From: CALHKP01 sp963558075
Lineage (GTDB): Bacteria; Bacillota; Clostridia; Peptostreptococcales; Anaerovoracaceae
Length of the DNA stretch: 46,313 nucleotides
Assembly: GCA_963558075.1 (NCBI GenBank)
Contig: CAUWFN010000015.1
Location: 1 to 46,313 of the forward strand
Direction of reading: 5' to 3'
Shown: positions 17,061 through 24,862 of the stretch, piece by piece
Layout of the letters: every line of letters starts with the position of its first letter
How positions within the stretch are numbered: position 1 is the first letter of the stretch
Position numbers and translations under genes: made by a program
The notes under the pieces: generated by a model
Database searches by the model: none
The model's input: the letters and a program-made list of their open reading frames with translations, nothing else
Told to the model about the DNA's origin: nothing

Positions 17061-20000
17061 ATGAAAGGAATTAAAAAATTTAAACGTGTTCTCGTAGCAA
17101 ACAGAGGAGAAATCGCTATTCGTATTTTTAGAGCTTGCAGTGAGCTTGGAATCAGAACAGTAGCTATTTACTCAGAAGAGGACAAAAATGCATTATTCAG
17201 AACAAAAGCCGACGAATCATATCAGATAGGAAAAGGTAAGGCTCCAGTAGCAGCTTACCTGAGCATCGACGAAATCATCGAGCTTGCAAAAGCAAAAGGT
17301 GTAGATGCAATCCACCCTGGTTACGGATTCTTATCCGAAAACAGTGAATTTGCTAAAGCCTGCGAAGATGCAGGAATCGAATTCATCGGACCTACACATG
17401 ACATGATGGATCGTCTTGGAGACAAAATCAAATCAAAGATCGTAGCAGAAGAAGTTGGCGTTCCAACTATTCCAGGTGTAGAGGCAGCTATCCAGACAGA
17501 AGAGGAAGCTGTAGAATTTGCTGACAGATGCGGATACCCTGTAATGCTAAAGGCTGCAGCAGGCGGCGGCGGAAGAGGTATGCGTATTGTTAGAAACAAA
17601 GAAGACATTGTAAACGAATACCGTAGCGCAAAGAGCGAAGCGGCAAAAGCATTTGGTATTGATGATATCTTTATCGAAAAGTATCTTGAAAATCCAAAAC
17701 ATATAGAAGTTCAGGTTCTCGGAGACAAGGAAGGTAACATCGTTCACCTGTTCGAAAGAGACTGCTCAATCCAGAGAAGACACCAGAAGGTTGTAGAATT
17801 TACACCTGCAATGTGCCTGACAGATGCTCAGAGAGAAGCAATCTGCTCAGACGCTCTTAAGATTGCAAGAGCTGTAAACTACAGAAGTGCTGGTACAGTA
17901 GAATTCCTTCTTGACCAGAACGGAAACCACTACTTTATCGAAATGAACCCTCGTATTCAGGTAGAACACACTGTAACAGAAATGGTTACAGGTATCGATA
18001 TCGTTCAGTCACAGATTCTTGTAGCACAGGGATATGCTCTGAACTCAGACGAAATCGGAATCAGAAGCCAGAAGGATATCACACTTAGAGGTGCAGCTAT
18101 CCAGTGCAGAATCACAACAGAAGACCCTGCTAATGGCTTTGCTCCTGACACAGGTACAATCGAACTTTACAGAAGTGCTTCAGGATATGGAATCAGACTT
18201 GACGGTGGTAACGGATTCACAGGTTCAGTTGTTACACCTTACTACGACAGCTTACTTGTAAAAATCACTGCATGGGCAAGAAACTTCGAAGAAGCAAGAA
18301 GAAAAGCTATGCGTGCTCTTAGAGAGACAACAATCAAAGGCGTTAAGACAAATATCGGATTCCTTTCAAACGTACTTAACCACGAACTGTTTATAGAAGG
18401 AAAGTGCAACACAGGCTTTATCGCTGCACATCCAGAACTTATGGATATCAGAACAAAAGAAGACAAAGAGCTTAAGGTTCTGACATTCTTAGGAAACAAG
18501 ATTGTTAACGAAACAAAAGGTCACAAGCCTCAGTTCAACGTTCCTGTATTCCCAAAAATTCCAATGAAGGAAATCAACACATTATCAGGAACAAAACAGC
18601 TCCTCGACAAAGAAGGACCAGAAGCTGTTGCAAAATGGGCTCTTGATCAGGAAAAACTTCTTATCACAGATACAACTATGAGAGACGCTCAGCAGTCACT
18701 TATGGCTACTCGTGTAAGAACAGTTGATATGGAAAAAATCGCTCCTGCAGTTGCTCTGTACGGAAAAGATTTGTTCTCACTAGAAATGTGGGGCGGAGCT
18801 ACATTTGATACATCATACAGATTCCTAAAGGAATCACCATGGGAAAGACTAGAAACACTACGTGCTAAGATTCCAAACGTAATGTTCCAGATGCTCATCA
18901 GAGGTGCAAACGCTGTAGGATACAAGAACTATCCTGATAACGTAATCAGAGAGTTCGTAAAGCAGTCAGCTAAGGCTGGTATCGACGTATTCAGAATCTT
19001 CGACTCACTGAACTGGATCGAGGGTATGGAGGTTGCTCTTGATGAAACTCTTAACCAGGGTAAGGTTGCAGAAGCATGCCTGTGCTACACAGGAGATATC
19101 CTTGATGGAAGAAGAACAAAATACAACCTTGACTACTACATCAGAATGGCTAAAGAACTCGAAAAGAGAGGCGCTCACATTCTTGGAATCAAAGACATGT
19201 CAGGTCTGCTAAAGCCAATGGCTGCAAGCAAGCTGATCTCAGCACTGAAACAGGAAATTTCAATTCCAATTCACCTACATACTCATGATACAAGTGGTAA
19301 TGGTATCGCTACAATCCTTATGGCTGCACACGCAGGCGTAGATATCGTAGACGCTGCATTCAACAGTATGGCAGGACTAACATCACAGCCAGCTCTAAAC
19401 TCAATTGTAGCTGCTGCTGAACACAGTAACAGAGATACAGGTATCGACCTAGACGGAATCCAGAAGATTTCAGAATACTGGAGAGATGTAAGACCTGTAT
19501 ATGCAGGATTCGAATCAGAACTTAAGACTTCATCAGCAGAAATCTACAAGTACGAAATCCCTGGCGGACAGTATTCAAACCTAAAACCACAGGTAGAATC
19601 ATTCGGACTTGGTCATAAATTTGATGATGTTAAGAATATGTATAAGGATGTAAACAATATGCTTGGAGATATCGTTAAGGTAACTCCTTCATCAAAGGCA
19701 GTAGGCGACATGGCTATCTTCATGGTACAGAATGGCCTAACACCAGAAAACATCCTAGAAAAAGGACAGGGTATCGACTTCCCAGACTCAATCGTTTCAT
19801 ACTTCGAAGGTATGATGGGTCAGCCTGAAGGCGGCTTCCCAGAAGATCTGCAGAAGCTAGTACTTAAGGACAAAAAGCCAATCACTTGCAGACCTGGTGA
19901 ACTTCTTGAACCGGAAGATTTCGATGCAATCAGAACTAAGCTTATCGATGAGCTAAAGCTAGAAGGAACAGATCAGGAAGTAATCAGTTACGCTCTATAT

Positions 20001-20504
20001 CCAAAAGTATTCGAAGACTATATTAAGTCAGTAAGAAAAGAAGGCAACTACAGATACATGGGATCAGATATCTTCTTCCACTCACTTGAAGAAGGTGAAA
20101 CTTGCGAAGTTAAGCTAGAAGAAGGTAAGATTCTTGTAATCAAGCTTGCTGAAATCCGTGATACAAATGCAGAAGGATTCAAGGAACTTGTATTCGAAGT
20201 TAACGGAAACAGAAGAGTTGTTAAGATTAAGGACAACGACGTTCACGAAGGTATTAGCGTTGAGTCAATCAGATATGCTGACGAAGAAAATCCACTAGAA
20301 ATTGGTGCAAACATTCCTGGAAACATCATCAAGGTGCTAGTTAAGGAAGGCGAAACTGTAGTGGACAAACAGCCTATCGCTGTAATCGAAGCTATGAAGA
20401 TGGAAACTAACATCATTGCAACAGCAAAGGGTGAAGTAGAAAAGATCTTCGTAAAAGAAGGACAGCAGGTTAAGGCAGGAGAAATGATCGCACTTCTGAA
20501 ATAA
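17061..20504 (+). CDS. pyc: Pyruvate carboxylase
   Basis: This 1147-residue multidomain enzyme makes oxaloacetate from pyruvate, bicarbonate and ATP. The order is biotin carboxylase (about 1-455, with AAGGGGRGMR and EMNPRIQVEHTVTE), carboxyltransferase (about 530-800, opening with TDTTMRDAQQS), the conserved carboxylase region, and the biotinyl domain with EAMKMETN and Lys1113 as the biotin site. Length fits the single-chain type. The GGGAGAAG site before 17061 supports the start. It feeds the TCA branch and aspartate-family amino acids. Confidence 0.97.
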   Translation: MKGIKKFKRVLVANRGEIAIRIFRACSELGIRTVAIYSEEDKNALFRTKADESYQIGKGKAPVAAYLSIDEIIELAKAKGVDAIHPGYGFLSENSEFAKACEDAGIEFIGPTHDMMDRLGDKIKSKIVAEEVGVPTIPGVEAAIQTEEEAVEFADRCGYPVMLKAAAGGGGRGMRIVRNKEDIVNEYRSAKSEAAKAFGIDDIFIEKYLENPKHIEVQVLGDKEGNIVHLFERDCSIQRRHQKVVEFTPAMCLTDAQREAICSDALKIARAVNYRSAGTVEFLLDQNGNHYFIEMNPRIQVEHTVTEMVTGIDIVQSQILVAQGYALNSDEIGIRSQKDITLRGAAIQCRITTEDPANGFAPDTGTIELYRSASGYGIRLDGGNGFTGSVVTPYYDSLLVKITAWARNFEEARRKAMRALRETTIKGVKTNIGFLSNVLNHELFIEGKCNTGFIAAHPELMDIRTKEDKELKVLTFLGNKIVNETKGHKPQFNVPVFPKIPMKEINTLSGTKQLLDKEGPEAVAKWALDQEKLLITDTTMRDAQQSLMATRVRTVDMEKIAPAVALYGKDLFSLEMWGGATFDTSYRFLKESPWERLETLRAKIPNVMFQMLIRGANAVGYKNYPDNVIREFVKQSAKAGIDVFRIFDSLNWIEGMEVALDETLNQGKVAEACLCYTGDILDGRRTKYNLDYYIRMAKELEKRGAHILGIKDMSGLLKPMAASKLISALKQEISIPIHLHTHDTSGNGIATILMAAHAGVDIVDAAFNSMAGLTSQPALNSIVAAAEHSNRDTGIDLDGIQKISEYWRDVRPVYAGFESELKTSSAEIYKYEIPGGQYSNLKPQVESFGLGHKFDDVKNMYKDVNNMLGDIVKVTPSSKAVGDMAIFMVQNGLTPENILEKGQGIDFPDSIVSYFEGMMGQPEGGFPEDLQKLVLKDKKPITCRPGELLEPEDFDAIRTKLIDELKLEGTDQEVISYALYPKVFEDYIKSVRKEGNYRYMGSDIFFHSLEEGETCEVKLEEGKILVIKLAEIRDTNAEGFKELVFEVNGNRRVVKIKDNDVHEGISVESIRYADEENPLEIGANIPGNIIKVLVKEGETVVDKQPIAVIEAMKMETNIIATAKGEVEKIFVKEGQQVKAGEMIALLK

Positions 20505-20520
20505 CAAAAGGTTATAGAGA

Positions 20521-20610
20521 TTTGAAAACGAGAGGTTAGACTTTCGTAGCCGAATAGGCGAGAACTCAGACTTTCTGAGTCGAATAGGCGAGAACTCAGA
20601 ATTTCTGAGG
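20521..20610 (+). repeat. Three 30-bp tandem hairpin repeats after pyc
   Basis: Two copies at 20551-20580 and 20581-20610 differ at only two positions, and a diverged copy precedes them at 20521-20550. Each copy contains a short hairpin: ACTCAGA/TCTGAGT in the second copy, CTCAGAA with the following CTGAG in the third, GGTTA/TAGCC in the first. The sequence starts 17 bases after the pyc stop codon, so it lies in the 3' untranslated part of the pyc mRNA. Function unknown. Confidence 0.7.
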
Positions 20611-20803
20611 CGAAGATAGTTAAATCTGTCGGAAAAGATAGAGGCTACATCCTTTGGAACCTGCAAGGAGAGCCGCTTGAGATTGATGAAGGCGAAGGAC
20701 GATTAAAAATGATTCAGGCCCGGACTTGGCGAAATTTCAAGCGAGCATTGAGCGTGCAAAGCGCATAATGCATGTAACCTAAACAACAACATAAAATAAT
20801 AAG

Positions 20804-20850
20804 AGCACTGCGCGTGGGAACAAGAAAATGTTCAAACCGCAGTGCTTTTT
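20804..20850 (+). terminator. Intrinsic terminator downstream of pyc
   Basis: A 9-base stem AGCACTGCG/CGCAGTGCT (20804-20812 with 20838-20846) has an inner GAACA/TGTTC pair and ends in a T-tract. It lies about 300 bases after the pyc stop, so the repeats before it are probably transcribed. Confidence 0.85.
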
Positions 20851-20947
20851 ATGTGCAATATTCGGCCGATGATTTCTGCATGCGGTAATTATTGTAGACT
20901 AGGATTTTTGCGAACAAGGGCAAATTTTAGTCCAGTTTGCATTATTT

Positions 20948-21478
20948 GATGCACAAATCGAGAAAATGAAAAATCTGCATCCGGAAATCAGGGAGTCGAT
21001 TGAAGCATAAATCGCGAAATCCCAAATCATGCTTCCGAAAATAGGGCAAGGTAATGAAGCAGTTTTTGCATTTTCGCAAAATCTGCTTCAAATGTGCAGG
21101 TAAATTAGGCCTAAAATTCGGAGCAGATTTTGCTACATTGCCTTTTATGCTTCAAAAATTGAAAGATTCGATTGAAGCATAAATCGCGAAATCCCAAATC
21201 ATGCTTCAAGAACAAGGCGATTTTACGGATGCAGTTTTGCTAATAAATGGAAAACTGCTTACATTTTAGATATATAATGTAGTGATTTACAGCATGGTTT
21301 GAGAATTTACAATTCATGCTGTAAATTTCCAATCAAAAAACAGCACAAATCTTGTTTTCTTGAAATGTGCTGTGCCGGGCCGTCTTAAATTACAGTACAA
21401 ATCTTATTTTTTTGAAACGTGCTGTATCGGGCCGTCTTAAATTACAGCATAGACTCTGATTTTCTTGAAATGTGCTGT
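20948..21478. repeat. Palindrome array 1: ten interrupted palindromes of 34-35 bp
   Basis: Units begin at 20948, 21002, 21056, 21120, 21174, 21228, 21289, 21340, 21392 and 21444. Nine are 34 bp long and the last is 35. Start-to-start distances are 54, 54, 64, 54, 54, 61, 51, 52 and 52. Each unit has outer arms around a centre of about 8 bases: GATGCA/TGCATC (20948), GAAGCAT/ATGCTTC (21002 and 21174), GAAGCAG/CTGCTTC (21056), ACAGCATG/CATGCTGT (21289), ACAGCACA/TGTGCTGT (21340). Pairing can reach 12 of 13 arm positions, as in 21056. The units at 21002 and 21174 are identical, with five identical flanking bases. A weaker unit may start at 20897. The linkers at 21374 and 21426 are nearly identical. 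I do not recognise the family. Confidence 0.85.
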
Positions 21479-21498
21479 ACCGGCCCGCAGAATAGCCG

Positions 21499-21534
21499 CA
21501 GTATCGCCGCGGAATCACAGTATCGCCGCGGAAT
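21499..21534. repeat. Short tandem repeat next to array 1
   Basis: The 17-base word CAGTATCGCCGCGGAAT occurs at 21499-21515 and 21518-21534, a period of 19. It contains the palindrome CCGCGG. It lies between the last palindrome unit and the 3' end of the LysR gene. Confidence 0.8.
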
Positions 21535-21576
21535 TGCCAGCGAATCTCTGCAAAATAATCCTGCGGCGTTTGATGT

Positions 21577-22461
21577 TTAGAACTCTGCATTGAAAAAATT
21601 ATCAATCACTGCATGCATTTCTGGGGAAACCCATTTGTCGCGGTGGTGAAGAACCTGGGCCCATATTTCCAGATCGAAATCGTCAATGTCAAGGTAAACA
21701 AGAGCGCCGTCTTCGAGATATTTCTTTGTTGCAAAATCAGGAAGATAGGTTATTCCGGCGTTGTCTGCTGTAAGCTGGCATATGAGATCAGTATTTCCTG
21801 TTTCTAGAACTGGTTCTGCCTCTAGGGACATGCTAGCAAGTTTTTCATCAAAAAGGCGTCGGTAGCTCATGCCTTTTTCTGTGAGCAAAAAAGCCTCGCC
21901 CATGAGATCTCTTATATTTATATGTTTTTTACCAGCAAGTCGATGCTTTGATGATGCTGCGATATGCATTGATATTTTTGTTTCTTTTACTATTTTATAT
22001 GCAGCGTGGTAGATGTGGCTGTCTAGCGTGTAGACTAGATCTGCTTCATTTTGATTAATCATTTGAAACATCGCCTCTGTCTTAGCTGAGGTTATAAGGA
22101 GGTTTATATCCGGAAATTTCTTGCGGAAATCTTCGAATCTTTGATTCAATAAAAGTATGACAAGAGAGTCGGACATTGCAAGACGTATATTGCCATGAAG
22201 CATTGCTTTGTCAGAGCCTGAGCTGATCATATCACTTGCGATGTCAGTGATTTGGTATGCGTACTTTAGGATTTCGCGGCCTTTTCCTGTAAGGGAAACG
22301 TTGTGGTTTACACGCTCAAACAGCCTTGCATTCAGTTCGCTTTCTAGCTGTTTTATCTGAAAGGAGACTGTAGACTGAGAGTAGCCGAGCTTTTCGGCGG
22401 CTTTGGTGAAGTTGCATAGTTCTGCAACCTGTATGAATGTTTCAAGGTTTTTTATATCCAT
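21577..22461 (-). CDS. LysR-family transcriptional regulator
   Basis: This 294-residue regulator has an N-terminal winged helix-turn-helix (MDIKNLETFIQVAEL, then AAEKLGYSQSTVSFQIKQLE) and a C-terminal effector-binding domain from about residue 90. A GGAGG site 5-6 bases before the start supports it. It is transcribed away from the sodium:amino-acid symporter gene, the usual LysR arrangement, so control of that transporter in response to an amino acid is a fair inference. The effector is unknown. Confidence 0.93.
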   Translation of the reverse strand: MDIKNLETFIQVAELCNFTKAAEKLGYSQSTVSFQIKQLESELNARLFERVNHNVSLTGKGREILKYAYQITDIASDMISSGSDKAMLHGNIRLAMSDSLVILLLNQRFEDFRKKFPDINLLITSAKTEAMFQMINQNEADLVYTLDSHIYHAAYKIVKETKISMHIAASSKHRLAGKKHINIRDLMGEAFLLTEKGMSYRRLFDEKLASMSLEAEPVLETGNTDLICQLTADNAGITYLPDFATKKYLEDGALVYLDIDDFDLEIWAQVLHHRDKWVSPEMHAVIDNFFNAEF

Positions 22462-22667
22462 ATTTCCTCCGGTTTATAAATTTAAGCTAAATTGCGCGGG
22501 CTATCAACAAAGTCTAAAGCAAACAAAAGTTTGTGTGTTTATGTCCTTGAGTCTTGCAAATGCATCAGACGTATATAGCGCTGAGCTTAAATACTTTCTT
22601 ATTAATCATATGATATAAGGTAATTGTATAATCGAAAAACTAGATTACTATAATTATAATTATCAAT

Positions 22668-22696
22668 TTTACAAATGTAAATAGCTGATATATACT
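22668..22696 (+). promoter_or_regulatory. Promoter for the symporter leader
   Basis: A TTTACA -35 box (22668-22673) and a TATACT -10 box (22691-22696) are 17 bases apart. Transcription from here would give a leader of roughly 435 bases before the symporter start codon. LysR binding near this site is expected from the gene arrangement. Confidence 0.5.
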
Positions 22697-22770
22697 TTGA
22701 TACATAGAAAATCACTTATGTAATCTTACGCGGCATAGTAAAGGAGATTTACGCGAGCAAAAATGCTCAC

Positions 22771-23039
22771 CCAGAGCCCGAGGCTGGCACGATTAAGCGG
22801 CTACGGACCCGAAGACCAAAGGTCTGCATCCCGAGCCTGAACCTCGCATCCCAGAGCCCGAGGCTGGCACGATTAAGCGGCTACGGACCCGAAGACCAAA
22901 GGTCTGCATCCCGAGCCTGAACCTCGCACCCAGAGCCCGAGGCTGAGACGGCACAAATCAGTGGACGCATACTAGAAGACGAAAGGACCGTACACGCATC
23001 TTGAGCCTGAACATCGCATCCCAGAGCCCGAACTACGAA
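22771..23039 (+). repeat. 80-bp tandem repeats in the symporter leader
   Basis: The word CCAGAGCCCG marks four unit starts at 22771, 22851, 22930 and 23021. The first two units are identical over 78 or more bases with a period of 80. The third keeps its ends (CCAGAGCCCGAGGCTGA, then GAGCCTGAACATCGCAT) but is diverged inside, and the fourth is partial. The intact units can fold as CGAGG/CCTCG outside and AGACC-AAA-GGTCT inside. The region is much richer in G+C than its surroundings. Eighty is not a multiple of three, so it is not a coding repeat. Confidence 0.8.
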
Positions 23040-23139
23040 GACCAACGGCCACATCCCCGAGGAGCGAACTTGCAGGATAAAAGCGGAATCTTTAACAGGG
23101 AATATGCAAGCGGAGGATTTATCACGAAAGGAATCAGAT

Positions 23140-24573
23140 ATGGATATTTTAATTAACGGCTTTTACGCAATCTACAATCTGTTCTGGGGCACTTTGATTT
23201 CAATACCACTCCCAGGCGGAAACAGTATCGACTTATCATTACTTGTAATTATTCTGGTCCCTGTAGGAATATATTTTACGTTCAAAACAAAATTTTTGCT
23301 GATCAGATTTTTCCCAGATATGCTTAAGCTGACAGTAGAAAAGAAAAATAAAGAAGGAAATGCCCTTTCTGGAACACAGACTCTTATCGTGTCAACTGCA
23401 ACAAGAGTTGGAATGGGAAACTTAGTAGGCGTTGTAGCGGCAATTTCAGCAGGCGGCGCTGGAGCAGTATTCTGGATGTGGGTTATGGCAATTGTCGGTT
23501 CTTCGACAGCATTTATTGAGGCTACACTTGCGCAGCTTCACAAGGAAAAGGATCCGCTGTACGGAGGATACAGAGGAGGCCCTGCATATTTTATTCACAA
23601 TATGATGGCCGATAGACGCAACAAAAAAGGAAATCCTGACAGAAGTAAAAAGAGTATTATTGCAATTCTCTTTGCACTGAGTGGACTTATCTGCTGGTGC
23701 GGAATAAGTCAGGTAATAGGAAACTCAGTTACAACATCAATGGAAAACGCATTCGGGATACCACCGATTGTAGGAGCTATCGTGCTTGTTTTACTTGCTG
23801 CATTTGTAGTGTTCAGAAAGAATGCATCTGTAAAGGTTCTTGATGTTATGGTTCCTATTATGGCAGGATGCTACTTTTTCATAACAATCTTCATAATAAT
23901 AAAGAACGCAGCACTGCTACCGGATGTTTTTGTTAGAATTTTTGAAGAGGCATTCGGAATTAGACAGGTAGTTGCAGGGGGCTTTGGAGCAGTTCTGATG
24001 AATGGTGTAAAACGAGGTCTTTTTTCCAACGAGGCCGGTTCAGGATCAGCCCCTTGTGCTGCAGCTGCAGCTGAGGTTGACCACCCAGCAAAGAGCGGTC
24101 TTCTGCAGGCATTTGGTGTATTTATCGACACAATAGTAATTTGTAGCTGTTCAGCAATGATTATGCTACTTGTACCAGAAAAAACAGTAGAAGGACTTGT
24201 TGGCATGGATCTTCTTCAGGCAGCAATGAAACATCACCTTGGAGATTTTGGTGTAATATTTATTGCAATTACACTGCTGCTTTTCAGCTTTTCCACATTT
24301 ATCGGTATTTTGTTTTATGCAAGACCAAATATCGCATACTTGTTCGGCGACAACTGGATTTCACAGAACCTGTACAAGATTCTTGACCTAGTAATGCTGT
24401 TTGTAGGCGGCCTTGCGGCATACACATTTGTATGGGACCTTGGCGATGTAGGAATTGCACTTATGACAGTATTCAATATGGTAGGGCTTCTTCCTCTATC
24501 AAAACAGGCTCTCGACTCGCTAAAAGACTACGAGAAAATCAGAAAATCCGAAAAGGCGATCAAAGAAAGGTAA
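23140..24573 (+). CDS. Sodium:alanine/glycine symporter (AGCS family)
   Basis: This 477-residue membrane protein has about ten hydrophobic segments and is expected to import alanine or glycine with sodium. The family signature GGPAYFIHNMM is present, as is the region GLFSNEAGSGSAPCAAAAAE typical of AGCS proteins. An AAAGGA site 8 bases before 23140 supports this start. An in-frame ATG at 23104 has a poorer site. It is divergent from the LysR gene and has a long repeat-bearing leader. The exact substrate cannot be read. Confidence 0.93.
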   Translation: MDILINGFYAIYNLFWGTLISIPLPGGNSIDLSLLVIILVPVGIYFTFKTKFLLIRFFPDMLKLTVEKKNKEGNALSGTQTLIVSTATRVGMGNLVGVVAAISAGGAGAVFWMWVMAIVGSSTAFIEATLAQLHKEKDPLYGGYRGGPAYFIHNMMADRRNKKGNPDRSKKSIIAILFALSGLICWCGISQVIGNSVTTSMENAFGIPPIVGAIVLVLLAAFVVFRKNASVKVLDVMVPIMAGCYFFITIFIIIKNAALLPDVFVRIFEEAFGIRQVVAGGFGAVLMNGVKRGLFSNEAGSGSAPCAAAAAEVDHPAKSGLLQAFGVFIDTIVICSCSAMIMLLVPEKTVEGLVGMDLLQAAMKHHLGDFGVIFIAITLLLFSFSTFIGILFYARPNIAYLFGDNWISQNLYKILDLVMLFVGGLAAYTFVWDLGDVGIALMTVFNMVGLLPLSKQALDSLKDYEKIRKSEKAIKER

Positions 24574-24630
24574 TATGGATTTTATTGACAGCAAATATTC
24601 GACGTGGTATTATAAACGTAATAAAATAAT

Positions 24631-24764
24631 TCTGTGACATGGAAGTAGGTTAGAGTCCTGCACGGTTCCGCCACTGTAATAGAGGAGCGAACCCGAGATA
24701 TACCACTGAGCAATTGGGAAGGTTCGGGTAAGCGTTGATACTTGAGTCAGGATACTTTCACAGA
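24631..24764 (+). ncRNA. Cobalamin riboswitch
   Basis: The closing stem TCTGTGA (24631-24637) pairs with TCACAGA (24758-24764). Inside are the conserved cobalamin elements: GAGTCCTGCACGG, then CCGCCACTGTAA, and near the 3' end a B12-box-like AGTCAGGATACTT. The order and spacing match the B12 riboswitch family, though the aptamer is compact. A downstream hairpin terminator and a competing GGCTATG copy at 24784-24790 indicate control by transcription termination when the ligand binds. The regulated gene is the surface protein at 24863. Confidence 0.9.
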
Positions 24765-24812
24765 TGTGGTAACAATAGTAACAGGCTATGACAGGGAATA
24801 ATAGTAAAAACG

Positions 24813-24845
24813 GGCTATGCTTTGCATAGCCTTATTTTTTTTTTC
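24813..24845 (+). terminator. Riboswitch-controlled terminator
   Basis: A perfect 8-base stem GGCTATGC/GCATAGCC with a three-base loop is followed by a long T-tract. The word GGCTATG also occurs at 24784-24790 and could pair alternatively with the right arm as an antiterminator. Confidence 0.85.
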
Positions 24846-24862
24846 AAAAGGGGGGGATTTAT

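Larger units (their letters stand above)
20505..21576. other. 1.07-kb non-coding region between pyc and the LysR gene
   Basis: It holds, in order, the 30-bp tandem hairpins, about 190 bases with no recognised feature, an intrinsic terminator, the first palindrome array and a short 19-bp repeat pair. Short ORFs here are accidental readings of the repeats and lack credible starts and ribosome binding sites. No known RNA family was recognised. Confidence 0.7.
22462..23139. other. 678-base divergent region between the LysR gene and the symporter gene
   Basis: It holds an AT-rich control region (about 22600-22740) with a plus-strand promoter, then a long symporter leader with 80-bp tandem repeats and short hairpins, for example GAGCA/TGCTC at 22755-22768. 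No convincing ORF was found. T-box and glycine riboswitch folds were considered and not supported. Confidence 0.6.

Noticed and set aside
20337..20666. Minus-strand ORF with a ten-residue repeat (SPIRLRKSEF type)
   Set aside because: The protein repeat is only the translation of the 30-bp DNA repeats. The frame runs into the end of pyc and has no convincing start.
20948..21478. CRISPR array
   Set aside because: In a CRISPR array the repeats are nearly identical and the spacers unrelated. Here the palindromes drift from unit to unit, some linkers are nearly identical to each other (21374 and 21426), and no cas gene is in the window.
22741..23139. Glycine riboswitch or T-box in the symporter leader
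   Set aside because: A CCGAGGAGCGAA and CAGGATAAAAG stretch near 23057-23082 loosely recalls the glycine aptamer. The paired elements and the second conserved core are not convincing, and no T-box sequence or specifier loop was found.
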